DNA of 64,000 bases from JACCZR01 sp035296565 (GTDB lineage Bacteria; Actinomycetota; Thermoleophilia; Solirubrobacterales; Thermoleophilaceae). Below, in pieces: positions 1-8,930 of the stretch. The stretch covers positions 1-64,000 of the forward strand of contig DATHAQ010000015.1 of the NCBI GenBank assembly GCA_035296565.1, written 5' to 3'. The position numbers were made by a program, and so were the translations under genes. The first letter of the stretch is position 1; each line of letters begins with the position of its first letter. A model generated the notes under the pieces. That model was not told where the DNA came from. It worked only from the letters and a program-made list of their open reading frames with translations, and made no database searches.

Positions 1-1
1 C

Positions 2-2338
<2,337 letters not shown>

Positions 2339-2640
2339 CCGAGCCCCTCGCGGACGCCGTGAGACGGGTTCGTCACGGACCTACGGTCGTGGTCACCGCC
2401 GGGGTCTTCCCGATATCCCGGCGACCGCCGGGGCCAAACGGCGGCGCGGGAGCGACGGTGGCGTAACGCCGACCTTCTAAGTCAGACTCGAGCCGACTGA
2501 GCAAGCTCTCTAGCGGTGCTCATCGTGGCCCTGCCCGGTGGTCCACCGTATACCCGCTCTAGCCGGCTGTCCCCTGTCGTTCAGTCGCTTGAACGGACCA
2601 GGGCCACATGACCCATGGTGGCTTCCAGATGGCTCCATAC
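2339..2640. other. Intergenic stretch without a recognised gene
   Basis: I see no convincing coding frame, RNA gene or long repeat here. The sequence is less GC-rich than the flanking genes, with stop codons in all frames. It separates the UvrA-like gene from the promoter-like sequence of a possible very small ORF. Confidence 0.5.
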
Positions 2641-2668
2641 TTGATGTGCGCCTCGGATGGGGTATATC
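2641..2668 (+). promoter_or_regulatory. Candidate sigma-70-type promoter for the small ORF at 2687
   Basis: TTGATG (2641-2646) and TATATC (2663-2668) are separated by 16 bases, close to the -35/-10 consensus. They lie 18 bases before the ATG of a 31-codon ORF that also has a GAGAGG ribosome-binding site. This is an inference from consensus only. Confidence 0.4.
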
Positions 2669-2686
2669 CTCACCCGAGAGGTCGAC

Positions 2687-2782
2687 ATGAACCCTGTTCT
2701 CTACTACCTGTTCGTCGGAGCCGCGATTTTCGCCTTGCTGGTTTATGCCCTCTGGGACTTTGTGGCTGAGCGGATCCGCTAA
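2687..2782 (+). CDS. Possible 31-residue single-span membrane peptide
   Basis: ATG at 2687 opens 31 codons ending in TAA at 2780-2782. A GAGAGG ribosome-binding site lies about 6 bases upstream and a -35/-10-like pair precedes it. The peptide begins MNPVLYYLF, continues with about 17 hydrophobic residues (AAIFALLVYALW) and ends in a charged tail (DFVAERIR), giving one transmembrane helix with a likely cytoplasmic basic end. It resembles small stand-alone membrane peptides in general design but I do not recognise the family. It is not obviously KdpF and no kdp genes are adjacent. It may be real because promoter, ribosome site, ORF and hydrophobic pattern coincide, but it is short enough to be chance. 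Confidence 0.4.
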   Translation: MNPVLYYLFVGAAIFALLVYALWDFVAERIR

Positions 2783-2882
2783 GCCCTCAAGGCAAAGCCC
2801 CGCAGCAGCCGTACGGCCTTTCCCTCGGGCAGCCGCTGGAGCGCTCGTGCCGGCGGGCGACTGGGCGCCCAGGTCCGAAGGG

Positions 2883-3191
2883 TCAGCTAGTTACTGCTCG
2901 GTCCGGGATTTGCTGAAGCCCCTTCTGAAGGTCCTCCACATTCATCACCGGAAACATTTCGATGGTCGCACCGAGGTTGCTGAACAGCGGCTCGGTTAGC
3001 GGCGGCAACTGGGAGGGATCGTCGAGATCGAAGACGATGAACGCGGTGCGAACCCCGTTCTCCGGCCCAAAAAAAGCGGACTCCGGCTGCAACTCGCCGA
3101 GGACGTGCTCCATCACCTTGGGCATCGAGCCGTCGGCAATCGCACGGCTACCGGCGGCGGTATCGATCTTGATCTTCATCATCGTGCGCAT
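2883..3191 (-). CDS. Conserved hypothetical protein, about 102 residues
   Basis: I chose the ATG at 3191 because AGGAG lies 7 bases upstream; the longer open frame to 3347 has no ribosome site and a low-quality N-terminal sequence. The protein starts MRTMMKIKIDT and contains a fragment TAFIVFDLDDPSQLPPLTEP and a C-terminal PVMNVEDLQKGL. The alternating strand/helix pattern looks like a small ferredoxin-like alpha/beta domain related to the small stress-response-barrel or DUF3303-like proteins common in actinobacteria, but this is only an impression. No signal peptide or membrane segment is present. It lies 165 bases downstream of the phosphoketolase gene on the same strand; a palindromic repeat sits in between, so co-transcription is uncertain. 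Confidence 0.6.
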   Translation of the reverse strand: MRTMMKIKIDTAAGSRAIADGSMPKVMEHVLGELQPESAFFGPENGVRTAFIVFDLDDPSQLPPLTEPLFSNLGATIEMFPVMNVEDLQKGLQQIPDRAVTS

Positions 3192-3289
3192 TGCGCGGCT
3201 CCTCGCGTCGGATATGGCGCCAGCGTAATCCGCGCGAGCACAACGTCGCAAGCGTTTCCTGCCTGACGCACGCCTCCCTGTCTGACAAC

Positions 3290-3314
3290 CCCTCAGCCGG
3301 CTGACGGATTCCCC
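3290..3314. repeat. Palindromic 3'-end repeat, copy T1 (diverged)
   Basis: On the minus strand this reads GGAATCCGTCAGCCGGCTGA, which matches copy T3 near 28.2 kb at 19 of 20 positions. It lies just 3' of the phosphoketolase gene. The outer arms are poorly conserved here, so terminator activity is less likely than for the other copies. Confidence 0.55.
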
Positions 3315-3356
3315 GAGCGGGAGCGCGACGTCGGGCCGCGCACTCACCCACGACTC

Positions 3357-5750
3357 TCAGGTCTGGGGATCGGGCCGCCCCGAGACCCACGTCCACTGAG
3401 TCACGTCGGGCGGGTCGGCGCCGACCTCGCGCGTGTACTCACGGTGGCGAAGGCGCTCATCGACCATGTGCTGGCGCACCGCGGCAGCCTTGGCCCCCAA
3501 GCCCGGCACCCGATCGATGACGTCCATGACCAGGTGGTAGCGGTCCAGGTCGTTGAGCATGACCATGTCGAAGGGCGTCGTGGTCGTGCCCTCCTCCCTG
3601 TAGCCGCGCACGTGCAGATGGTCGTGCCCGTGACGGCGGTAGGCGAGCCGGTGGATCAGCCACGGATAGCCGTGGTAGGCGAAGATGACCGGCCGGTCGG
3701 CGGTGAACAGCGCGTCGTACTCGACGTCGGCCAGCCCATGCGGATGCGCGCTCGGCGGCTGCAGGCGCATCAGGTCCACGACGTTCACCACGCGCACGCG
3801 TAGATCGGGGAGATGTTCCGCCAGGAGCGAGGCTGCAGCGACGGTCTCGAGCGTCGGTACATCGCCGGCGCAGGCCAAGACCACGTCGGGCTCATCGTCG
3901 CCCCCGGTCGATGCCCACTCCCAGACGCCGATGCCCCGCGCGCAGTGAAGCGCGGCGTCCTCGATCGAGAGGTAATCCAGAGCCGGCTGCTTGCCCGCCA
4001 CGATGACGTTCACGTAGTCGCGGCTGCGCAGGCAGTGGTCGGCCACCGACAAGAGGCAGTTCGCGTCCGGGGGCAGGTAGACGCGCACGATGTCGGCCTT
4101 CTTGTTCATGACATGGTCGATGAAGCCCGGGTCCTGGTGGGAGAAGCCGTTGTGGTCCTGGCGCCAGACGTGGGACGACAGCAGATAGTTGAGCGACGCG
4201 ACCGGCCTGCGCCACGGAATGTCGTCGGTCACCTTGAGCCACTTGGCGTGCTGGTTGAACATCGAGTCGACGATGTGGATGAACGCCTCGTAGCAGTTGA
4301 AGAGCCCGTGCCGGCCGGTCAGCAGGTAGCCCTCGAGCCACCCCTGGCACATGTGCTCGGAGAGGACCTCCATGACCCGCCCGTCGTGGCTGACATGGTC
4401 GTCGCCGGGCAGGATCTCACCCGCCGAAACGCGATCGGTGACCTCGAACAAGGCGCCGAGACGGTTCGAGGCGGTCTCGTCGGGTCCGAAGACGCGGAAG
4501 TTCGCGAACTCCTCGTTCAACCGCATCACGTCGCGTAGGTACCGCCCCAGCACGCGCGTGGCCTCGCTCACCTGTTCGGCCGGAGCCTCGACCTCCACGC
4601 CGTGCTCGCGGAAGTCGGGCAGCCTCAGGTCGCGCAACAGTATGCCGCCGTTGGCGTGCGGGTTTGCCCCCATGCGGCGTTCCCCCGGAGGGGCCAGCTC
4701 CGTTATCTCGGGCACCGGCCGGCCGGCCTCGTCGAACAGCTCCTCGGGCTCGTAGCTGTGCAGCCACTCCTCCAGCTGGGAGAGGTGTTCGGGCTTGTTA
4801 GCGAGGTCGGCGAGCGGCACCTGGTGGGAGCGGAAGCTCCCCTCGGCCGGTTGTCCGTCCACCTCCTTCGGTCCGGTCCACCCCTTGGGGCTGATCAGGA
4901 CGATCGCCGGCCAGCGCGGCCGTTCCCATTCGCCTCCAGAGCGGGCCGCCTCCTGCGCCGACCGGATCTCGCCGATCGCGCCGTCCAGCGCCTCCGCCAT
5001 CAGCTCGTGCATACCGTCGGGCTCGCTGCCTTCCACGAATCGCGGCGAGTAGCCCACCCCTTCGAGCAGCGCCCGCAGCTCGGCGCGCGAGATCCGGGCC
5101 AGAATCGTCGGGTTGGCGATCTTGTAGCCGTTGAGGTGCAGGATCGGCAGCACGGCGCCATCGCGCCGCGGGTCTACGAACTTGTTCGAGTGCCAGCTGG
5201 TCGCCAGGGGCCCTGTCTCGGCCTCGCCGTCCCCCACCACGCAGCAGGCGATCAGGTCGGGGTTGTCCAGCACCGCGCCGTAGGCGTGGAGCAGGGAATA
5301 TCCGAGCTCGCCACCCTCGTTGATGGACCCTGGGGTCTCCGGCGCCACGTGGCTGGGGACGCCGCCGGGGAACGAGAACTGGCGAAAGAGCCGCTGCATG
5401 CCCTCCTCGTCCCGGGTGATGTCGCTGTGCAGCTCGCTGTACGAGCCCTCGAGCCATGTGCTCGCGACGAGGCCCGGACCGCCGTGACCCGGGCCCGTGA
5501 CGAAGATGGCCTCGAGGTCGTGGCGAAGGATCGCTCGGTTCATATGGGCGTAAACGAAGTTGAGCCCCGGCGTGGTCCCCCAGTGGCCGAGGAGCCGCGG
5601 CTTGACGTGCTCGATGCTGAGCGGCTCGCGCAGCAGCGGATTGGCGAGCAGGTAGATCTGGCCTACCGAGAGGTAGTTCGCGGCCCGCCACCAGAGGTGG
5701 ACACGCCGAAGCTCCTCCCCCGTGACCCTCGTAGCGGTCTCGCTCAGCAC
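3357..5750 (-). CDS. xfp: Xylulose-5-phosphate/fructose-6-phosphate phosphoketolase
   Basis: This thiamine-diphosphate enzyme cleaves xylulose-5-P (and usually fructose-6-P) with phosphate to acetyl phosphate plus glyceraldehyde-3-P (or erythrose-4-P). The GTG at 5750 gives 797 residues, the usual length, with the family N-terminus WWRAANYLSVGQIYL at 20-34. Other family motifs are GHWGTTPGLNF near 55, GPGHGGPG near 87, the signature EGGELGY near 145 and the ThDP/Mg site GDGEAETGPL near 173. An upstream in-frame ATG at 5828 would extend into the divergent gene's leader and seems less likely. Acetate kinase lies about 2 kb away on the same strand, so acetyl phosphate is probably converted to ATP and acetate. 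No phosphotransacetylase gene is seen. The large opposite-strand frame is a shadow. Confidence 0.95.
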   Translation of the reverse strand: MLSETATRVTGEELRRVHLWWRAANYLSVGQIYLLANPLLREPLSIEHVKPRLLGHWGTTPGLNFVYAHMNRAILRHDLEAIFVTGPGHGGPGLVASTWLEGSYSELHSDITRDEEGMQRLFRQFSFPGGVPSHVAPETPGSINEGGELGYSLLHAYGAVLDNPDLIACCVVGDGEAETGPLATSWHSNKFVDPRRDGAVLPILHLNGYKIANPTILARISRAELRALLEGVGYSPRFVEGSEPDGMHELMAEALDGAIGEIRSAQEAARSGGEWERPRWPAIVLISPKGWTGPKEVDGQPAEGSFRSHQVPLADLANKPEHLSQLEEWLHSYEPEELFDEAGRPVPEITELAPPGERRMGANPHANGGILLRDLRLPDFREHGVEVEAPAEQVSEATRVLGRYLRDVMRLNEEFANFRVFGPDETASNRLGALFEVTDRVSAGEILPGDDHVSHDGRVMEVLSEHMCQGWLEGYLLTGRHGLFNCYEAFIHIVDSMFNQHAKWLKVTDDIPWRRPVASLNYLLSSHVWRQDHNGFSHQDPGFIDHVMNKKADIVRVYLPPDANCLLSVADHCLRSRDYVNVIVAGKQPALDYLSIEDAALHCARGIGVWEWASTGGDDEPDVVLACAGDVPTLETVAAASLLAEHLPDLRVRVVNVVDLMRLQPPSAHPHGLADVEYDALFTADRPVIFAYHGYPWLIHRLAYRRHGHDHLHVRGYREEGTTTTPFDMVMLNDLDRYHLVMDVIDRVPGLGAKAAAVRQHMVDERLRHREYTREVGADPPDVTQWTWVSGRPDPQT

Positions 5751-5837
5751 ACGGCTTCGCAGTATGTCGCAGACCCCGTACCTCTCGGCCGGGGCCCACT
5801 GGCGAGGGGCCTCGCGCTCTGGCAGCATTCGCCTGCG

Positions 5838-6245
5838 ATGCCCATGCACCGCTGGCTGCTGCTGGGACTCCTCGCGCTCCTCGCGCTCTACCTCGCCGCT
5901 GTCCTGGCGCTCGTGGCCGTGGGCCGCCGCAGCGACGCCCGTGCCCTGGCCGGCTTCATCCCTGACTGCCTGGTGCTCAGCCGGCGGCTGCTGGGGGATC
6001 CGCGGATCCCGCGGCGCCGCAAGGCTCTGCTCGGGGTGCTCATCGGCTACCTCGCGCTGCCCTTCGATCTCGTCCCCGACTTCATTCCGGTGGCCGGCCA
6101 GCTCGACGATGCGCTGGTGGTGGCCCTCATCATCCGCGCCGTCCTGCGATCCGGCGGTGAGGGGCTGCTGCGTGAGCACTGGCCCGGGCCGCAGTCGTCG
6201 CTGGCGCTGGTCAGGCGGGTCGCCTACGGCCGGGCAAAGCCGTGA
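5838..6245 (+). CDS. YkvA/DUF1232 family small membrane protein
   Basis: The 135-residue protein starts with a hydrophobic segment (residues 5-28, rich in Leu/Ala) and then carries the DUF1232 (YkvA) signature LPFDLVPDFIPVAGQLDD around residues 73-91, followed by another hydrophobic stretch ALVVALIIRAVL. DUF1232 proteins are small, often membrane-anchored, and functionally uncharacterised. It is transcribed away from the phosphoketolase gene; the 87 bases between the two starts must hold both promoters. No strong ribosome site precedes the ATG at 5838. Assignment to the family is firm and its role is unknown. Confidence 0.8.
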   Translation: MPMHRWLLLGLLALLALYLAAVLALVAVGRRSDARALAGFIPDCLVLSRRLLGDPRIPRRRKALLGVLIGYLALPFDLVPDFIPVAGQLDDALVVALIIRAVLRSGGEGLLREHWPGPQSSLALVRRVAYGRAKP

Positions 6246-6288
6246 ACGAGGCCCTCTCAGAGATCGCCAGCGGGCTCTGGAACGCCGA

Positions 6289-7284
6289 CTAGCCCACGGG
6301 CCGCACAGTCAGCACACCCGCCCCCCTAATGCGACCGGAGCGCAGGCGGTCCAGTGCCTCCTGGGCGCGCTCCAGCGCGAACACCTCGACCTGCGTGCGA
6401 ACCGGCACCTGCGGCGCCACCGCCATGAAGCGCTCGCCGTCCTTCCGGGTCAGGTTCGCCACCGACCGCAGCACGCGCTCGCCCCACAGGATCTCGTAGG
6501 GCATGGCCGGGATGTCGCTCATGTGAATTCCCCCGCAGACGACCGTCCCGCCCCGCGCCACCGCGCGCAGCGCCGCCGGCACGAGCTCTCCGGCGGGGGC
6601 GAAGACCAGCGCCGCGTCGAGCTCCTCCGGCGGAGCTTCGTCCGAGCCTCCCGCCCACTCGGCCCCGAGCTCCCGGGCGAAGGCCTGTGCTTGGCGGTCG
6701 CCGGGCCGCGTGAACGCGAACACGCGCCGCCCTTCGTGCTTCGCCACCTGGCACACGATGTGCGCAGCCGCGCCAAAGCCGTAGATCCCCACCCGAACCG
6801 CGTCGCCTGCGAAGGAGAGCGTGCGGAAGCCGATCAGGCCCGCGCACAGCAGCGGCGCCAACTCGCGCTCCGAGTAGCCGTCGGGAAGCGGGAGGCAGAA
6901 CCGCTCATCGGCCACCGCGCGCTCGGCGTAGCCGCCGTCGCGGTGGTAGCCGGTGAACTCGGCCTTCTCACACAGGTTCTCGCGTCCCGAGCGGCAGTAC
7001 GCACAGCGGCCACACGCCCAGCCCAGCCAGGGAACGCCGACGCGGTCGCCCTCTTCGAAGCGCTCGCTTCCCTCTCCTCGAGCCGCGACCTCCGCCACTA
7101 CCTGGTGGCCCAGGACCAGGGGCAGCTTCGGATCGGGGAGCTCGCCGTCGAGGACGTGGAGGTCCGTCCGGCAGATTCCACAGGCGCGCACGTCCAACAG
7201 GACCTCGCCCCGGCGCGGCTCGGGCTCCGGGACGTTCACCATGCGGAGCGAGCTCCGCGGGGCCTCGAGGAGCGCCGCCCTCAC
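6289..7284 (-). CDS. Zinc-dependent alcohol dehydrogenase (AdhA/propanol-preferring type)
   Basis: This is a medium-chain dehydrogenase of about 331 residues. The catalytic zinc region is GICRTDLH, with LVLGHQVV following. Structural zinc cysteines occur in the cluster CGRCAYCRSGRENLC, and GIYGFGAAAH is the Rossmann nucleotide-binding turn. The family oxidises primary alcohols or reduces aldehydes with NAD(P). Homologues start VRAALLEAP-like, so I prefer the GTG at 7284; a TTG at 7320 would add 12 residues and neither has a clear ribosome site. It sits between phosphoketolase and acetate kinase on the same strand, consistent with an overflow or mixed-acid role, but it is not clearly in one operon with them. 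Confidence 0.88.
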   Translation of the reverse strand: MRAALLEAPRSSLRMVNVPEPEPRRGEVLLDVRACGICRTDLHVLDGELPDPKLPLVLGHQVVAEVAARGEGSERFEEGDRVGVPWLGWACGRCAYCRSGRENLCEKAEFTGYHRDGGYAERAVADERFCLPLPDGYSERELAPLLCAGLIGFRTLSFAGDAVRVGIYGFGAAAHIVCQVAKHEGRRVFAFTRPGDRQAQAFARELGAEWAGGSDEAPPEELDAALVFAPAGELVPAALRAVARGGTVVCGGIHMSDIPAMPYEILWGERVLRSVANLTRKDGERFMAVAPQVPVRTQVEVFALERAQEALDRLRSGRIRGAGVLTVRPVG

Positions 7285-7416
7285 GCCGCGACCCTGGGAC
7301 TCCTCGTTCCAGGCGAGCAAGCTGGAGAGAGACGCCCTCGTCCACCACCAGGCGCGAGGGAGTCGGCCATCGCACGCTCATCCTCGACCGCCGGCATCCT
7401 CACCCGGCCATCGTAG

Positions 7417-7734
7417 GCAGCGACCAGGGCCGAGACGGACAGGCTAAGAGAACTCTCACGCCTTCCTTATTACCTCCGAGACAGGATCGGGCCGGCCAGG
7501 TGGAAGGCCGCGCATCGGTTCATCCTCGTGTTCTGGGCGCTGGGCGTCGTGCACGCGTTGGGATCCGGAACGGACGTCGGACAGGCCTGGTTCCTGGCCG
7601 CGCTTGCGGCACCGACGCTGCCCGCCGTTGCCCTGGCGATCACCAGGATCGGTGGCCGGAGCCGCGGGCTACGCGGCCGCAGCGCCCGGCCCCGGGCCCG
7701 GCGCGCACCAGGACCGGGCGAGCAAGTCTCCTAG
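7417..7734 (+). pseudogene. Possible remnant of a polytopic (ferric-reductase-like) membrane protein
   Basis: The frame is open from a TAG at 7414 to the stop at 7732. It reads SRLPYYLRDRIGPARWKAAH and then a hydrophobic helix FILVFWALGVVHALG, a short loop GSGTDVGQ and another helix AWFLAALAAPTLPAVALAI before a basic tail. The His-containing helix pair following an R-x-RW-x-x-H motif looks like the end of a ferric-reductase-like or cytochrome-b-type transmembrane domain, but there is no plausible start codon at the right place and the remainder of such a gene is missing. It may instead encode a short protein starting at GTG 7528. The family assignment is an inference from pattern alone. It ends 4 bases inside the acetate kinase 3' end. 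Confidence 0.4.
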
Positions 7735-8864
7735 GCGCCCCGACTGAGCACGCGCCGGGCTTCGCGCGCGAGCTCGACGTCCTCCCGCGCAGCAACCCGT
7801 AGCACGGCGACTTCAGCGCCGTCGGCGCTCAGCTCGGCGTCTCCGGACTCCGGCCCGTCCTTGAGCGGGTCGAGGCGGACCCCGAGGAACCCCAGGCCGT
7901 CGCAGGCGCCGCGCCGGATCTCCGGCGAGCGCTCCCCCACTCCGCCGGTGAACACCAGGGCGTCCAAGCCGCCCATCGCAGCCGCCATGGCCGCAATCGA
8001 GCCGCGAAGGCGGTGCAGGTACACACCGAGAGCTGTCGAGGCCGGCCCGTCGCCCGCCGCCGAGCGCTCGAGCACCTCACGCATATCGGCGGTGCCGGCC
8101 AGTCCGGTAAGTCCCGACTCTCTCTCCAAAGCGAGCTCCACGTCCCGGGCCGGCAGGCCGCCCCGTTGGACCAGCCACAGCAGCGCTCCAGGGTCGACAG
8201 ACCCCGAGCGAGTGGCCATCACGAGCCCCTCGTTCGGCGTGAAACCCATCGTGGTGTCCACCGACTGGCCGGCGCTCACCGCGGCCAGAGAGGCTCCCGC
8301 GCCCAGATGGCAGGTGACCGTCCGCAGACGCTCCAGCGGTCGCCCGAGCATCTCGCTCGCTCGGCGCGAGGCATGGGCGTGGCTGAAGCCATGGAAGCCA
8401 AGCCGGCGAACACCGAACCGCTGCCTCCACTCGCGCGGCAGCGGATAGACGGAGGCGGCGGCGGGCAGGGTCGAGTGAAAGGCGCTGTCAAGGCACGCGA
8501 CCTGGGGCACCTCCGGGTGCAGGTCGAGCAGGCAGTCGATTGCCCTCAGCGCGAGCCCCGTGTGCAACGGAGCCAGCTCGGCGCCCCCCTGCAGCTGCGA
8601 ACGGACGCTGGGGTCGAGCCGGCTGCTGACCCCGAGGCCCGCGCCGGGGTGCACGATCCGGTGCGCGACGGCCTGCGGAGCGGCCCAGCCGTCCAGGGCA
8701 GCTTCGATGGCCTCGCCGAATCCCTCCTCCGCGGGCACGGGAAGCTCAACTGCTTCGACGGCTCTCCCCTCCTCGACCAGCGCGAGCTTGATCGTGCTCG
8801 ACCCTGCGTTGACGACCAGGATGCCCGATGCCGAAAGCGCAGGCTCGCGCGGCTCTTCATCCAT
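7731..8864 (-). CDS. ackA: Acetate kinase
   Basis: The ASKHA-fold kinase interconverts acetyl phosphate + ADP and acetate + ATP. The N-terminal signature ILVVNAGSSTIKLAL lies at residues 14-28. The second signature region is GFHGFSHAHAS, where most acetate kinases have GFHGTSH. The MGFTPNEGLVMATRSGSVDP block and the GVGERSPEIR segment are present. At 377 residues it is a little shorter than typical (about 400). I used the ATG at 8864 because ILVVNAG then starts near residue 14; an earlier in-frame GTG is possible. The nearby phosphoketolase is the obvious source of acetyl phosphate. The LuxR-type regulator gene ends 66 bases upstream on the same strand and could be co-transcribed. Confidence 0.93.
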   Translation of the reverse strand: MDEEPREPALSASGILVVNAGSSTIKLALVEEGRAVEAVELPVPAEEGFGEAIEAALDGWAAPQAVAHRIVHPGAGLGVSSRLDPSVRSQLQGGAELAPLHTGLALRAIDCLLDLHPEVPQVACLDSAFHSTLPAAASVYPLPREWRQRFGVRRLGFHGFSHAHASRRASEMLGRPLERLRTVTCHLGAGASLAAVSAGQSVDTTMGFTPNEGLVMATRSGSVDPGALLWLVQRGGLPARDVELALERESGLTGLAGTADMREVLERSAAGDGPASTALGVYLHRLRGSIAAMAAAMGGLDALVFTGGVGERSPEIRRGACDGLGFLGVRLDPLKDGPESGDAELSADGAEVAVLRVAAREDVELAREARRVLSRGA

Positions 8865-8930
8865 GGGCACGATGAGACCACAGCGCGCGCACACCAGCGG
8901 CAGTTAGCCCGTCCCTTCCGCGCGGCTATG

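Noticed and set aside
4602..5837. Extension of the YkvA gene upstream into a 547-codon protein
   Set aside because: The extension is antisense to the phosphoketolase gene and lacks any domain. The YkvA protein proper starts at 5838.
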